Shown here one piece after another: positions 6,029 through 14,960 of a stretch of 16,168 bases of DNA. This DNA comes from Pseudonocardiales bacterium. Its GTDB lineage: Bacteria; Actinomycetota; Actinomycetes; Mycobacteriales; Jatrophihabitantaceae. Both the position numbers and the translations under genes were made by a program. Location: contig JAVEEO010000420.1 in NCBI GenBank assembly GCA_030840415.1, positions 1-16,168 of the forward strand, written 5' to 3'. Every line of letters starts with the position of its first letter. The stretch's first letter is position 1. The notes beneath the pieces are model-generated. The model was not told the origin of the DNA, made no database searches, and saw nothing but the letters and a program-made list of their open reading frames with translations.

Positions 6029-9000
6029 GTGACCGCGCAGTCCTCGACTGGCAGTGAATCAACCCGCCCCGACTTCGGCGCGAACGAGTGGCTGGTCGAG
6101 GAGATGTACGAGCGCTACCTGGCCGATCCGTCAGCGGTGGACGCGGCCTGGCACGACTTCTTCGCCGACTACCGACCGGCGGCCGGCCCGGCCGGTTCGG
6201 TCCGGCAGGCCCCGGCCGGTAGCGCCTTCGACTACGACCCGGACCAGGACGAGCCGCAGGCCGGCTCGGTCGGGGCCGCAACCCAGGCCGCCCCAACCCA
6301 GGCCGGCGCTGCCGAGGCGGATTCCGGCAAGGCCGCGGCCGCCACCCCCGTCGATGGCACGGCCGACACCGGCAAGGCCGTCCGCGATCAGGCCGCCCCC
6401 GACCGCACCGGCTCGGTCAAGGCCGACACTGGCCGCGACCAAGCCACGTCGGACTCCGGCACGGCGGCGGCCACCCCCGCCGACACCGGTCAGAACGGCT
6501 CGCGCCCGGCCGGCGAACACCGTGCCGCGGACGGCCGCACCCCGGCAGCAGCCGAGCCGGCCGGCACCTCCGACCCGGCGGCGGCCAAGGCGCAGCCCTC
6601 GACCAGCCAACCCGCCACCACCGGCCAGCCCGAGCCCAAGCCGGCCGCCAAGGCCGCCGCCCAGCCGGCGACCACGCCGGCGTGGGCCAGTGCACCGGTC
6701 GCGCCCACCGCACCCGCCGACGCCCACATCACCGTGCTGCGCGGCGCGCCGGCCAAGGTCGTCACCAACATGCAGGCCTCGCTGGAGATCCCGACCGCGA
6801 CCAGCGTCCGGGCGGTACCGGCCAAGCTGCTGGCCGACAACCGGATCATCATCAACAACCACCTGCGCCGGGCCCGGGGCGGCAAGGTCAGCTTCACCCA
6901 CCTGATCGGCTACGCCGTGGTCCGGGCGCTGCGCGACTTCCCGGAGATGAACAACTTCTTCGCCGTCAACCCCGACGGCAAGCCGGTCGTGGTGCAGCCC
7001 GAGCACGTCAACCTCGGCCTGGCCATCGACCTGCCCGGCAAGGACGGCGGCCGCTCGCTGGTGGTCGCATCGATCAAGGCCGCCGAGCAGATGGACTTCG
7101 CCAGCTTCTGGGGCGCCTACGAGGACATCATCCGCCGCGCCCGGTCCGGCAAGCTGGCCGCCGACGACTTCGCCGGCACCACCGTCAGCCTGACCAACCC
7201 CGGCACCATCGGCACCAACCACTCGGTCCCCCGGCTGATGCAGGGCCAGGGCACCATCATCGGCGTCGGCGCGATGGAGTACCCGGCCGAGTTCAGCGGC
7301 ATGAACCCCGACGCGCTCAACGACATGGGCATCTCCCGCACCATGACGCTGACCTCGACCTATGACCACCGGATCATCCAGGGCGCGCAGTCCGGTGAGT
7401 TCCTGCGCCGGGTGCACCAACTGCTGCTCGGCGAGGACAAGTTCTACTACGACATCTTCGCCGCCCTGCGCATCCCGTACGAGCCGGCGATCTGGCTGAC
7501 CGACCGCGAGTTCAGCCACGAGGGCCAGATCGACAAGGGCGCCCGGGTGATCGAGCTGATCAACGCCTACCGGACCTCGGGCCACCTGATGGCCGACACC
7601 GATCCGCTTGAGTTCAAGATCCGGACCCACCCGGACCTCGACATCACCAAGCACGGCCTGACCCTGTGGGACCTGGACCGGGAGTTCGCGGTCGGCGGCT
7701 TCGCCGGCCAGAAGCTGATGAAGCTGCGCGACATCCTCGGAGTGCTGCGCGACGCCGACTGCCGCCGGGTGGGCGTGGAGTACATGCACATCATCGATCC
7801 GGAGGAACGCGCCTGGATCCAGCAGAACATCGAGGTCAAGAACGACGCGCCGACCCGGGAGGAGCAGAAGCACATCCTGTCCCGGCTCAACGTCGCCGAG
7901 GCGTTCGAGACCTTCCTGCAGACCAAGTACGTCGGCCAGAAGCGGTTCAGCCTGGAGGGCGGCGAGACCGTCATCGCGCTGCTGGACGCGGTGCTGGCGG
8001 CCTCGGCCAGCTACGCCCTGGACGAGGTCGTCATCGGCATGCCGCACCGCGGCCGGCTCAACGTGCTCGCCAACATCGTGGGCAAGCCGTACGCCAAGAT
8101 CTTCAACGAGTTCGAGGGCAACATCGACCCGGGCACCGCGCAGGGCTCCGGCGACGTCAAGTACCACCTCGGCGCGCACGGCACCTACGTCGGCGCCGAC
8201 GGGACCAAGGTCGCGGTGGGGCTCACCGCCAACCCCTCGCACCTGGAGGCGGTCAACCCTGTGCTCGAGGGAATCGTGCGCGCCAAGCAGGACATCCTCG
8301 ACAAGGGCGAGGACGGCTTCACGGTGCTGCCGGTGCTGATGCACGGCGATGCCGCCTTCGCCGGCCAGGGCGTGGTCGCCGAAACCCTGAACCTCTCGCA
8401 GCTGCGCGGTTACCGGACCGGCGGCACGGTGCACGTCGTGGTGAACAACCAGGTCGGCTTCACCACCTCGCCGGCCCAGTCGCGCTCCAGCCTGTACTGC
8501 ACCGACATCGCGCGGATGATCTCGGCGCCGATCTTCCACGTCAACGGCGACGACCCCGAGGCCTGCGTTCGGGTGGCCAAGCTCGCGGTGGCCTACCGGG
8601 TGCGGTTCAAGAAGGACGTCGTCATCGACATGGTCTGCTACCGCCGCCGCGGCCACAACGAGGCCGACAACCCCTCGTTCACCCAGCCGCTGATGTACGA
8701 CATCATCGACAGCAAGCGCAGCGTCCGCAAGCTCTACACCGAGGCCCTGATCGGCCGCGGCGACATCACCATCACCGACGCCGAAGAGGCGCTCAAGGAC
8801 TTCCAGGCCCAGCTGGAGAAGGTCTTCCTGGAGACCCGGGACGCCACCGGCAAGCCGCGACCGGAACCGGTGATGGAGGAACCGCCCGCCCAGCAGCGCG
8901 CCGCCACCGCGGTCCCCGCCGAGCTGATCAAGACCATCGGCGACCTTTACGCCAACCACCCGGCCGGCTTCACCATCCATCCCCGGCTCAAGCCGCAGAT

Positions 9001-10063
9001 CGACCGGCGGGTGGCCCAGACCACCGGCGGCGACATCGACTGGGCGACCGCCGAGCTGCTGGCCTTCGGTTCGCTGACCGTCGACGGCCATCCGGTGCGG
9101 CTGGCCGGCCAGGATTCCCGGCGCGGCACCTTCACCCAGCGGCACGCGGTGCTGATCGACCGCAACACCGGCGAGGAGTACACCCCGCTGCGCCACATCC
9201 CCGGCGCCAAAGCACCGTTCCGCGCCTACGACTCGCTGCTGTCGGAGTACGCCGCGATGGGCTTCGAGTACGGCTACTCGGTGGCCAAGCCCGACGCCCT
9301 GGTGGTGTGGGAGGCCCAGTTCGGCGATTTCGCCGACGGCGCGCAGACCATCATCGACGAGTTCATCGCCTCGGGCGAGGCCAAGTGGGGCCAGCGCTCG
9401 TCGGTGACCCTGCTGCTGCCACACGGCTACGAGGGCCAGGGGCCCGACCACTCCACCGGCCGGCCCGAGCGGTTCCTGCAGCTTGCCGCCGAGAACAACA
9501 TGACGGTGGCGATGTGCTCCTCGCCGGCCAACTACTTCCACCTGCTGCGCCGGCAGGCGCTGTCGGACATCCGGCGGCCGCTGATCGCCTTCACCCCCAA
9601 GTCGCTGCTGCGGCTCAAGGCCGCGGTCAGCCAGTTGGAGGAGTTCACCGGCGGCGGCTTCCGGCCGGTGATCGGCGACGCGTCGGCAGCGCCGGACCAG
9701 GTGACCCGGGTGGTGCTCTGCAGCGGCAAGATCTACTACGACCTGCTGGCCGCCCGCACCGAGGCCGGCCGCTCGGACGTGGCGATCATCCGCCTGGAGC
9801 AGCTCTACCCGCTGCCCGGCGAGGAGATCGCCGCCGAGCTCGCCAAGTACCCGGACGCGCAGCTGATCTGGGCCCAGGAGGAGCCGGCCAACCAGGGCGC
9901 CTACCCCTTCATCGCGCTGAACCTGCCCGAGCGGCTGGCCGCCCACGGTGACACCCGGCAGCTCTACCGGGCCTCGCGCCGGGCATCGGCCTCGCCGGCG
10001 GTCGGCTCGGCCAGCGTGCACGACAAGCAGCAGCGCGAGGTAGTGGCCACCGCGCTGGGCTAG
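6029..10063 (+). CDS. kgd: Multifunctional 2-oxoglutarate metabolism enzyme (Kgd/SucA with fused E2-like domain)
   Basis: A 1344-aa enzyme combining a short N-terminal tail ([19 protein letters not shown], 19-37), an Ala/Pro/Thr-rich linker (about 51-232), an E2-type acyltransferase domain (about 233-470, ending in TYDHRIIQG with His447) and the thiamine-diphosphate E1 domains (about 490-1344). In E1, [15 protein letters not shown] is at 669-683, the cofactor segment runs from GDAAFAGQG (773) to NNQVGFTT (806-813), and [13 protein letters not shown] is at 872-884. No lipoyl domain is present, as in mycobacterial Kgd, which acts as oxoglutarate decarboxylase, carboligase and dehydrogenase E1 and is controlled by acetyl-CoA and GarA. 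I chose GTG 6029 because GGAGAAGG (6010-6017) precedes it; GTG 6017 and TTG 6008 are in frame but lack ribosome sites. The linker is roughly 115 residues longer than I recall for M. smegmatis. The stop lies in a tandem repeat. Confidence 0.93.
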   Translation: MTAQSSTGSESTRPDFGANEWLVEEMYERYLADPSAVDAAWHDFFADYRPAAGPAGSVRQAPAGSAFDYDPDQDEPQAGSVGAATQAAPTQAGAAEADSGKAAAATPVDGTADTGKAVRDQAAPDRTGSVKADTGRDQATSDSGTAAATPADTGQNGSRPAGEHRAADGRTPAAAEPAGTSDPAAAKAQPSTSQPATTGQPEPKPAAKAAAQPATTPAWASAPVAPTAPADAHITVLRGAPAKVVTNMQASLEIPTATSVRAVPAKLLADNRIIINNHLRRARGGKVSFTHLIGYAVVRALRDFPEMNNFFAVNPDGKPVVVQPEHVNLGLAIDLPGKDGGRSLVVASIKAAEQMDFASFWGAYEDIIRRARSGKLAADDFAGTTVSLTNPGTIGTNHSVPRLMQGQGTIIGVGAMEYPAEFSGMNPDALNDMGISRTMTLTSTYDHRIIQGAQSGEFLRRVHQLLLGEDKFYYDIFAALRIPYEPAIWLTDREFSHEGQIDKGARVIELINAYRTSGHLMADTDPLEFKIRTHPDLDITKHGLTLWDLDREFAVGGFAGQKLMKLRDILGVLRDADCRRVGVEYMHIIDPEERAWIQQNIEVKNDAPTREEQKHILSRLNVAEAFETFLQTKYVGQKRFSLEGGETVIALLDAVLAASASYALDEVVIGMPHRGRLNVLANIVGKPYAKIFNEFEGNIDPGTAQGSGDVKYHLGAHGTYVGADGTKVAVGLTANPSHLEAVNPVLEGIVRAKQDILDKGEDGFTVLPVLMHGDAAFAGQGVVAETLNLSQLRGYRTGGTVHVVVNNQVGFTTSPAQSRSSLYCTDIARMISAPIFHVNGDDPEACVRVAKLAVAYRVRFKKDVVIDMVCYRRRGHNEADNPSFTQPLMYDIIDSKRSVRKLYTEALIGRGDITITDAEEALKDFQAQLEKVFLETRDATGKPRPEPVMEEPPAQQRAATAVPAELIKTIGDLYANHPAGFTIHPRLKPQIDRRVAQTTGGDIDWATAELLAFGSLTVDGHPVRLAGQDSRRGTFTQRHAVLIDRNTGEEYTPLRHIPGAKAPFRAYDSLLSEYAAMGFEYGYSVAKPDALVVWEAQFGDFADGAQTIIDEFIASGEAKWGQRSSVTLLLPHGYEGQGPDHSTGRPERFLQLAAENNMTVAMCSSPANYFHLLRRQALSDIRRPLIAFTPKSLLRLKAAVSQLEEFTGGGFRPVIGDASAAPDQVTRVVLCSGKIYYDLLAARTEAGRSDVAIIRLEQLYPLPGEEIAAELAKYPDAQLIWAQEEPANQGAYPFIALNLPERLAAHGDTRQLYRASRRASASPAVGSASVHDKQQREVVATALG

Positions 10064-10121
10064 CTCCGGGGCTGGGCTAGCTCCGGCGCTGGGCCAGGTC
10101 TGAAGCTGGGCTAGGTTGACT
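10054..10121 (+). repeat. Four tandem copies of a degenerate 17-bp repeat
   Basis: Units are 10054-10070 (GCTGGGCTAGCTCCGGG), 10071-10087 (one difference), 10088-10104 and 10105-10121 (more diverged, keeping GCTGGG and the following C-A-G). The array begins in the last codons of kgd, holds its TAG stop in unit 1 and ends 3 nt before the ATG of the next gene, so it makes up the whole intergenic gap. The graded divergence suggests slippage duplication of the kgd end. Confidence 0.85.
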
Positions 10122-10124
10122 GGC

Positions 10125-11123
10125 ATGCCAGCAACCGATGACCGCCTCATCCGCTGGGGCATCCTGGGCGCCGGCGGCATCGCCGGCAAGTTCGCCGCCG
10201 ACCTGGTCCGCACCCCGGGCAACACGCTGGCCGCGGTCGGTGCCAGAGACGCCGGCCGGGCGGCCGAGTTCGCGAGCCGGTTCGGGGCGCGGCGCTCCTA
10301 CGGCAGCTACGCCGAACTGGTCGCCGACCCCGACCTGGACGTCCTCTACATCGCCACCACCCATCCGGGACACCGGGAGCAGGCGCTGCTGGCCATCGCC
10401 GCCGGCAAGGCGGTGCTGATCGAGAAGCCGGTCTGCCTGAACGCCGCGGACGCCCGCGAGGTGTTCGCCGCCGCGGTGGCGGCCGGGGTGTTCGCCATGG
10501 AAGCGATGTGGATGCGCACCAACCCGCTGATCCGCAAGGCGCAGGAGCTGCTGGCGGGCTCGGCCCTCGGGGAGCTGGCCTCGGTACGGGCCGAGCTGGG
10601 CCTGGGCCGGCCCTACGACCCGTCGCACCGGCTCTACGACCTGGCCAACGGCGGCGGCGCGCTGCTGGACCTGGGTATCTACCCGGTGACCTTCGGCTGG
10701 ATCTTCGGCGGCCCGCCGCAGTCGATGACCGTCACCGGAACGCTGGCCCCGACCGGCAGCGACGCCACGGTGGCGATGCAGTGGAGCTACCCCGGCGGCC
10801 GGGACGCGCAGCTGTGGTGCTCGGCCCCGGTCGCCGCGCCGTTCCGCGGGCTGGTGGTCGGCACCGAGGGCTGGATCCGGACCGAGGGCCGGTTCTACCG
10901 CCCGTCGGCGCTGACCGTGAACATCGGCGGCCAGGAGACCCGGATCGAGGACCCGCTGGAGGCCGGCAGCTTCGGCTACACCCCCGAGATCGCCGAGGTG
11001 GCCCGCTGCCTGCGCGCCGGGCTGACCGAGAGCCCGCTGATCCCGGCCGCCGACACCATTGCAATTCTGGAGTTGCTCGACCGGGCACGGGCCGAACTCG
11101 GCGTCCGCTACCCGGGTGAATGA
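10125..11123 (+). CDS. Gfo/Idh/MocA family NAD(P)-dependent oxidoreductase
   Basis: A 332-aa oxidoreductase with the two-domain Gfo/Idh/MocA layout. The N-terminal Rossmann fold contains GILGAGGIAGKFA (12-24), the cofactor-facing EKP motif is at residues 100-102, and the C-terminal sheet domain includes NGGGALLDLGIYP (175-187), which resembles the dihydrodiol-dehydrogenase-like branch. Substrates of this family are mostly sugars, inositols or cyclic diols; none can be assigned here. ATG 10125 fits the family start; a TTG nine bases upstream lies in the tandem repeat and has no ribosome site, and the ATG itself has only a weak AGG. It follows kgd at 61 nt and precedes a DUF6104 gene, with a different short tandem repeat on each side. 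Confidence 0.87.
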   Translation: MPATDDRLIRWGILGAGGIAGKFAADLVRTPGNTLAAVGARDAGRAAEFASRFGARRSYGSYAELVADPDLDVLYIATTHPGHREQALLAIAAGKAVLIEKPVCLNAADAREVFAAAVAAGVFAMEAMWMRTNPLIRKAQELLAGSALGELASVRAELGLGRPYDPSHRLYDLANGGGALLDLGIYPVTFGWIFGGPPQSMTVTGTLAPTGSDATVAMQWSYPGGRDAQLWCSAPVAAPFRGLVVGTEGWIRTEGRFYRPSALTVNIGGQETRIEDPLEAGSFGYTPEIAEVARCLRAGLTESPLIPAADTIAILELLDRARAELGVRYPGE

Positions 11124-11127
11124 CCCG

Positions 11128-11169
11128 CACCGACAGCACCACACCGATAGCACCGCACCGATAGGGACC
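11128..11169 (+). repeat. Three tandem copies of a 14-bp repeat
   Basis: Units are CACCGACAGCACCA (11128-11141), CACCGATAGCACCG (11142-11155) and CACCGATAGGGACC (11156-11169). They fill the gap between the oxidoreductase stop (11121-11123) and the DUF6104 start (11173). The third unit supplies the GGGA that may act as ribosome site for the next gene. Confidence 0.8.
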
Positions 11170-11172
11170 AGG

Positions 11173-11349
11173 ATGTACTTCACCGATCGTGGCATCGAGG
11201 AACTGCAGTCGCGCCGGGGCGAGGAGGAGGTCAGCCTGGCCTGGCTGGCCGAGCGGCTGCGCAGCTTCGTCGACCTCAACCCCGACTTCGAGGTCGCCGT
11301 GGACCGGCTGGCCACCTGGCTGGCCAGGGCCGACGACGAGGACGACTGA
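11173..11349 (+). CDS. Small acidic DUF6104-type protein
   Basis: A 58-aa protein starting MYFTDRGIEELQSRRGEEEV and ending WLARADDEDD. I recognise the pattern from the actinobacterial DUF6104 family, in which the opening MYFTDRGIEEL, the central FVDLNPDFEV (here residues 35-44) and the acidic tail are highly conserved. It is predicted to be mostly helical, cytoplasmic, without membrane segments or cysteines. Its function is unknown. ATG 11173 is chosen because the homology begins exactly there, although the open frame extends upstream through the preceding gene; the ribosome site is weak (GGGACCAGG). In this window it lies near kgd and is followed by a hairpin and convergent genes. Confidence 0.85.
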   Translation: MYFTDRGIEELQSRRGEEEVSLAWLAERLRSFVDLNPDFEVAVDRLATWLARADDEDD

Positions 11350-11375
11350 CCGGGCCTGAACGGCCCCGCCCGGTC
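11348..11375. terminator. Hairpin between convergent genes, probable bidirectional terminator
   Basis: GACCGGGC (11348-11355) pairs perfectly with GCCCGGTC (11368-11375). An alternative inner stem GGGCC (11352-11356) with GGCCC (11362-11366) is also possible. It overlaps the DUF6104 stop codon and lies 12 nt before the end of the convergent YczE-like gene, so it could stop transcription from both sides. There is no U-tract on either strand. Confidence 0.55.
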
Positions 11376-11387
11376 CGGTCTGGTCCC

Positions 11388-12089
11388 CTACGGCAGCGCC
11401 GGCGCTGTGACGTCGGTGTCCTGCGGGGCCGCGTGGGTCAGGTTCGAGCTGTCCAGGCCCAGGCGCGCGAAGAGCCGGAGGAACAGCTGCGCCAGCGGGC
11501 CGATCGCGACCGCGAACAGCACCGTCCCCACCCCCACCGTGCCGCCGAGCAGCCAGCCGGTGACCAGCACGGTGACCTCCACCAGCGTCCTGCTGAGGCG
11601 GATCGACAGCGGCGTCCGTCGGGCGATTCCGGTCATCAGGCCATCGCGCGGGCCGGGACCGAAGCCGGCGGTGATGTACATGCCGGTGGCCACCCCGCAC
11701 AGCAGCACCGCGGCGGCCAGCGTCGAGATCCGGGCCGGATTGCCGTGCTGCTCGGGCAGCACCGCCAACGTCGCGTTCATCGCCAGGCCCACCACCAGCA
11801 CGTTGCTCACCGTGCCGAGCCCCGGCCACTGGCGCAGCGGGATCCACAGCAGCAGCACCAGCGCGCCGACCGCGATGCTCACGGTGCCGATCCGGTGGTC
11901 CAGCACCACGGCCAGGCCCTGGTGCAGCACGTCCCACGGGTCCAGGCCGAGGCCGGCCTGCACCTGCATCGCGGCCGACACCCCGTAGAGCACCAGGCCC
12001 AGGTACAGCTGCCCGAGTCGCCGGACCCAGCGCAGCCCGCCGAGCCGCCGGTTCCGGCCCGGGGTACTCACCGGTCGTGGTGCACGCAT
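11388..12089 (-). CDS. YczE/YyaS-like integral membrane protein
   Basis: A 233-aa membrane protein with about five or six hydrophobic segments at roughly residues 26-48, 66-85, 95-112, 125-147 and 167-205 (the last long enough for two). The repeated loops GLGLDPWDVLHQGLA and GFGPGPRDGLMTGIA, each following a hydrophobic helix, match the internal duplication of the YczE/YyaS family (COG2364), related to YitT proteins. Family function is poorly known; transport or regulation of export has been suggested. It starts at ATG 12089, 7 nt after the malic enzyme stop, without a strong ribosome site, so it is probably cotranscribed with malic enzyme; a GTG at codon 7 or 8 cannot be excluded. No charged-residue catalytic motif is visible. 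Confidence 0.8.
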   Translation of the reverse strand: MRAPRPVSTPGRNRRLGGLRWVRRLGQLYLGLVLYGVSAAMQVQAGLGLDPWDVLHQGLAVVLDHRIGTVSIAVGALVLLLWIPLRQWPGLGTVSNVLVVGLAMNATLAVLPEQHGNPARISTLAAAVLLCGVATGMYITAGFGPGPRDGLMTGIARRTPLSIRLSRTLVEVTVLVTGWLLGGTVGVGTVLFAVAIGPLAQLFLRLFARLGLDSSNLTHAAPQDTDVTAPALP

Positions 12090-12096
12090 CAGCCGA

Positions 12097-13290
<1,194 letters not shown>

Positions 13291-13405
13291 GCGGCAGACT
13301 CCCAAGGACGCAGGACAGGACGCACACAGCAGGAACGTTCAGCCTGCGACAACACCGAGCCGAAAGTTGCTCGTCCCATGCTGCATGCGCTCTCCAGTGT
13401 GGCGC

Positions 13406-13783
13406 TCAGAGTGGCCCGGCGCCCCGTGGTGCGGTGCCCCACCAGCGACCGGTCACCGACCGCCACCGGTTGCCGAGCCGGTCCGGCGGCCCGCCCCGGG
13501 GCCAGACCCGCACCACCTCGGCCAGCACGTCGGCCACCCCGTACTGGCGCGAGTCGCTGCCCTGCCGGGCGTTGTCGCTGGCCAGCAGCCAGCCGCCGTC
13601 CTGCTCGGCCACCGCCCGTTTGATCACCAGCAGGTCGGGACGACGCCGGAAGCTGGCCAGCACCAGCGACCCGGGCCGCACCCGGGCCCCGTGCCGGACC
13701 AGCAGCCAGTCCCCCGGCAGCAGGGTGGGTGCCATCGAGGCACCCTCGACCCGCACCCGCTGCCAGGGAAGCAATGCCTGCAT
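13406..13783 (-). CDS. sodX: Nickel-type superoxide dismutase maturation protease (S26/S24-like)
   Basis: A 125-aa protein related to type I signal peptidases. The serine box is VEGASMAPTLLPGDWLLV (12-29, nucleophile Ser16) and the lysine box is LLVIKRAV (51-58, general base Lys55); GGWLLASDNARQGSDSRQYG continues the beta-rich catalytic core. No N-terminal membrane anchor is present, unlike ordinary signal peptidases, which agrees with the cytoplasmic SodX group that trims the SodN propeptide to expose the nickel-binding His1. The function follows from divergence directly next to sodN, 102 nt away. ATG 13783 lacks a strong ribosome site. The C-terminus, from about residue 98, is Arg/Trp/Gly rich and less typical. 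Annotation as a generic S24/S26 peptidase would be the alternative. Confidence 0.85.
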   Translation of the reverse strand: MQALLPWQRVRVEGASMAPTLLPGDWLLVRHGARVRPGSLVLASFRRRPDLLVIKRAVAEQDGGWLLASDNARQGSDSRQYGVADVLAEVVRVWPRGGPPDRLGNRWRSVTGRWWGTAPRGAGPL

Positions 13784-13823
13784 ACCGCATGATGCTGCCC
13801 GACCGATCGGCAGCCCGCCGGAG

Positions 13824-13858
13824 TAGGGTCGCAATCGAGCGTTCCGCACTCGGAATGC
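13824..13858 (+). promoter_or_regulatory. Candidate sodN promoter -10 and adjacent dyad
   Basis: TAGGGT at 13824-13829 resembles an actinobacterial -10; no good -35 is seen upstream. Just past the expected start (about 13836) lies a dyad, GCGTTCCG (13839-13846), CACT, CGGAATGC (13851-13858), fully paired as RNA with one G-U. It could be an operator for a metal- or redox-sensing repressor or a 5'-UTR hairpin. Its placement in the divergent sodX-sodN gap supports a regulatory role, but the assignment is inference. Confidence 0.4.
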
Positions 13859-13885
13859 GTTGTTGTCGCGACTGGAGGAGATGTC

Positions 13886-14284
13886 ATGCGCTTGATGCGC
13901 CGTTCGATCACCGCTTCCGCTCACTGCGACCTGCCGTGCGGCGTGTACGACCCGGCACAGGCTCGCATCGAGGCAGAGTCGGTGAAGGCCATCCAGGAGA
14001 AGTACCAGGCCAACGACGACCCGGTGTTCCGGACCCGTGCGCTGATCATCAAGGAGCAGCGGGCGGATCTCGTGAAGCACCACCTCTGGGTGCTTTGGAC
14101 GGACTACTTCAAGCCGCCGCACTTCGAGAAGTACCCGCAGCTGCACGACCTGTTCAACCGCGCCACGAAGCAGGCCGGCGCAGCAGGCGGCAAGCAGTCG
14201 GTCGACCCGGCTGAAGGGCAGAAGCTGCTGGACCTCATCGCCGAGATCGACGCGATCTTCTGGGAGACCAAGAACGCGGCATGA
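13886..14284 (+). CDS. sodN: Nickel-containing superoxide dismutase
   Basis: A 132-aa NiSOD precursor. A 12-residue propeptide (MRLMRRSITASA) precedes HCDLPCGVYDPAQARIEAES, the nickel hook; after cleavage the mature chain starts at His13, which with Cys14 and Cys18 supplies the His1/Cys2/Cys6 nickel ligands. The rest is the expected four-helix bundle, with the family segment IKEQRADLVKHHLWVLWTDYFKPPH in the middle and a DLIAEIDAIFWETK C-terminal helix. The enzyme dismutates superoxide in the cytoplasm as a hexamer in Streptomyces. GGAGG at 13874-13878 sets ATG 13886. sodX lies divergently upstream; the phosphatase-rsbW-sigF genes follow after only 19 nt. In Streptomyces the sodN 3'-UTR yields a small RNA, but there is little room for that here. 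Confidence 0.97.
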   Translation: MRLMRRSITASAHCDLPCGVYDPAQARIEAESVKAIQEKYQANDDPVFRTRALIIKEQRADLVKHHLWVLWTDYFKPPHFEKYPQLHDLFNRATKQAGAAGGKQSVDPAEGQKLLDLIAEIDAIFWETKNAA

Positions 14285-14303
14285 CGCGGTGGCGGAGGGC
14301 GTG

Positions 14304-14960
14304 ATGGCAGAGGCCGGTTCCTTAGCGGAGCCGGCCTTCGCCGTGCCTGGGCCCCTTCCCGACGGGGTCCAGCTGTGGCTGGTCCGGCACGGCGAGACCA
14401 CGTGGAGCCGGTCCGGCCGGCACACCGGCCGCACGGACCTTCCGCTCACCGAGGCCGGTGCGGCCCAGGCGGTGGCGCTGCGCGAGATCCTCGCCGACGT
14501 CCGTCCGGCGTTCGTGCTGTGCAGCCCGCGCCAGCGCGCCGTCGCCACCGCACAACTGGCCGGCCTGCGGGTCGACGCCATCGACGAGGATCTCGCCGAG
14601 TGGGACTACGGCGACTACGAGGGGCTGACGAGCCACGAGATCCGCCAGCGCGTGCCCGGCTGGTCGCTGTGGACCCACGGCGTCCCCGACGGCGAGACCG
14701 CCGCTCAGGTGGCCGCCCGCGCAGACCGCGTCCTGCGGCGTGCGGCGAGCCATCTGGAACGTGGCCCGGTAGTTCTGGTCGCGCACGGGCATATAAGCAG
14801 AGTGATGGGTGCGCGGTGGATCGGGCTGCAGGCAGCCGACGGGGGGCACTTCGCGCTCGGGACCGCGGCCCCGTCGCTGCTCAGCACTCAGTACGAAACG
14901 CCGGTCATCGATCGGTGGAACCTGCCCAATCCCTCGACGACGAATGGTGATTCTCGGTGA
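14304..14960 (+). CDS. Histidine phosphatase family protein (phosphoglycerate mutase-like)
   Basis: A 218-aa member of branch 1 of the histidine phosphatase superfamily. LWLVRHGETTWSRSGRHTGRTDLPLTE (24-50) contains the phospho-accepting His29 with Arg28; SPRQRAVATA (74-83) holds further phosphate-binding arginines; DLAEWDYGDYEG (96-107) supplies the acidic proton donor; VLVAHGHISRV (157-167) holds the second histidine, His161. All core residues are present, so a working phosphatase is likely, but substrate is unknown. I use ATG 14304 with GGAGGG upstream; GTG 14289 and GTG 14343 are alternatives. An 11-bp hairpin covers codons 3-12 and codon 7 is TTA. It ends in GTGA overlap with rsbW, which ties it to the SigF operon, so a signalling or stress role is possible. 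Confidence 0.86.
   Translation: MAEAGSLAEPAFAVPGPLPDGVQLWLVRHGETTWSRSGRHTGRTDLPLTEAGAAQAVALREILADVRPAFVLCSPRQRAVATAQLAGLRVDAIDEDLAEWDYGDYEGLTSHEIRQRVPGWSLWTHGVPDGETAAQVAARADRVLRRAASHLERGPVVLVAHGHISRVMGARWIGLQAADGGHFALGTAAPSLLSTQYETPVIDRWNLPNPSTTNGDSR
14311..14337 (+). terminator. Strong hairpin between sodN and the phosphatase start
   Basis: AGGCCGGTTCC (14311-14321) and GGAGCCGGCCT (14327-14337) form an 11-bp stem (one G-U) with loop TTAGC. It begins 27 nt after the sodN stop, as a sodN terminator might, but there is no U-tract and it lies 4 nt inside the phosphatase frame if ATG 14304 is used. It may act as terminator or attenuator, or limit translation of the phosphatase. Confidence 0.55.

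Noticed and set aside
6131-10225. Very long open frame (about 1364 codons) on the minus strand opposite kgd
   Set aside because: It is the antisense shadow of kgd produced by high-GC codon bias; its translation is low-complexity Gly/Ala/Arg/Val/Asp without recognisable domains, while the plus strand encodes complete Kgd motifs.
10054-11169. Tandem repeats as a CRISPR array
   Set aside because: Units are directly adjacent with 14- or 17-bp period, no spacers, and no cas genes.
14281-14303. sodN 3'-UTR small RNA like the Streptomyces s-SodF
   Set aside because: Only 19 nt separate sodN from the next ATG, no sodF is in the window to pair with, and no specific similarity is visible.
13784-14581. 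Upstream extension of the sodX frame on the minus strand across sodN
   Set aside because: The extension is antisense to sodN and the phosphatase; the protease homology begins at the ATG at 13783.
14285-14960. SigF autoregulatory promoter ahead of rsbW
   Set aside because: I looked for GTTT with GGGTAT at 15-18 nt spacing upstream of the phosphatase and rsbW and found no acceptable match; a diverged promoter cannot be excluded.
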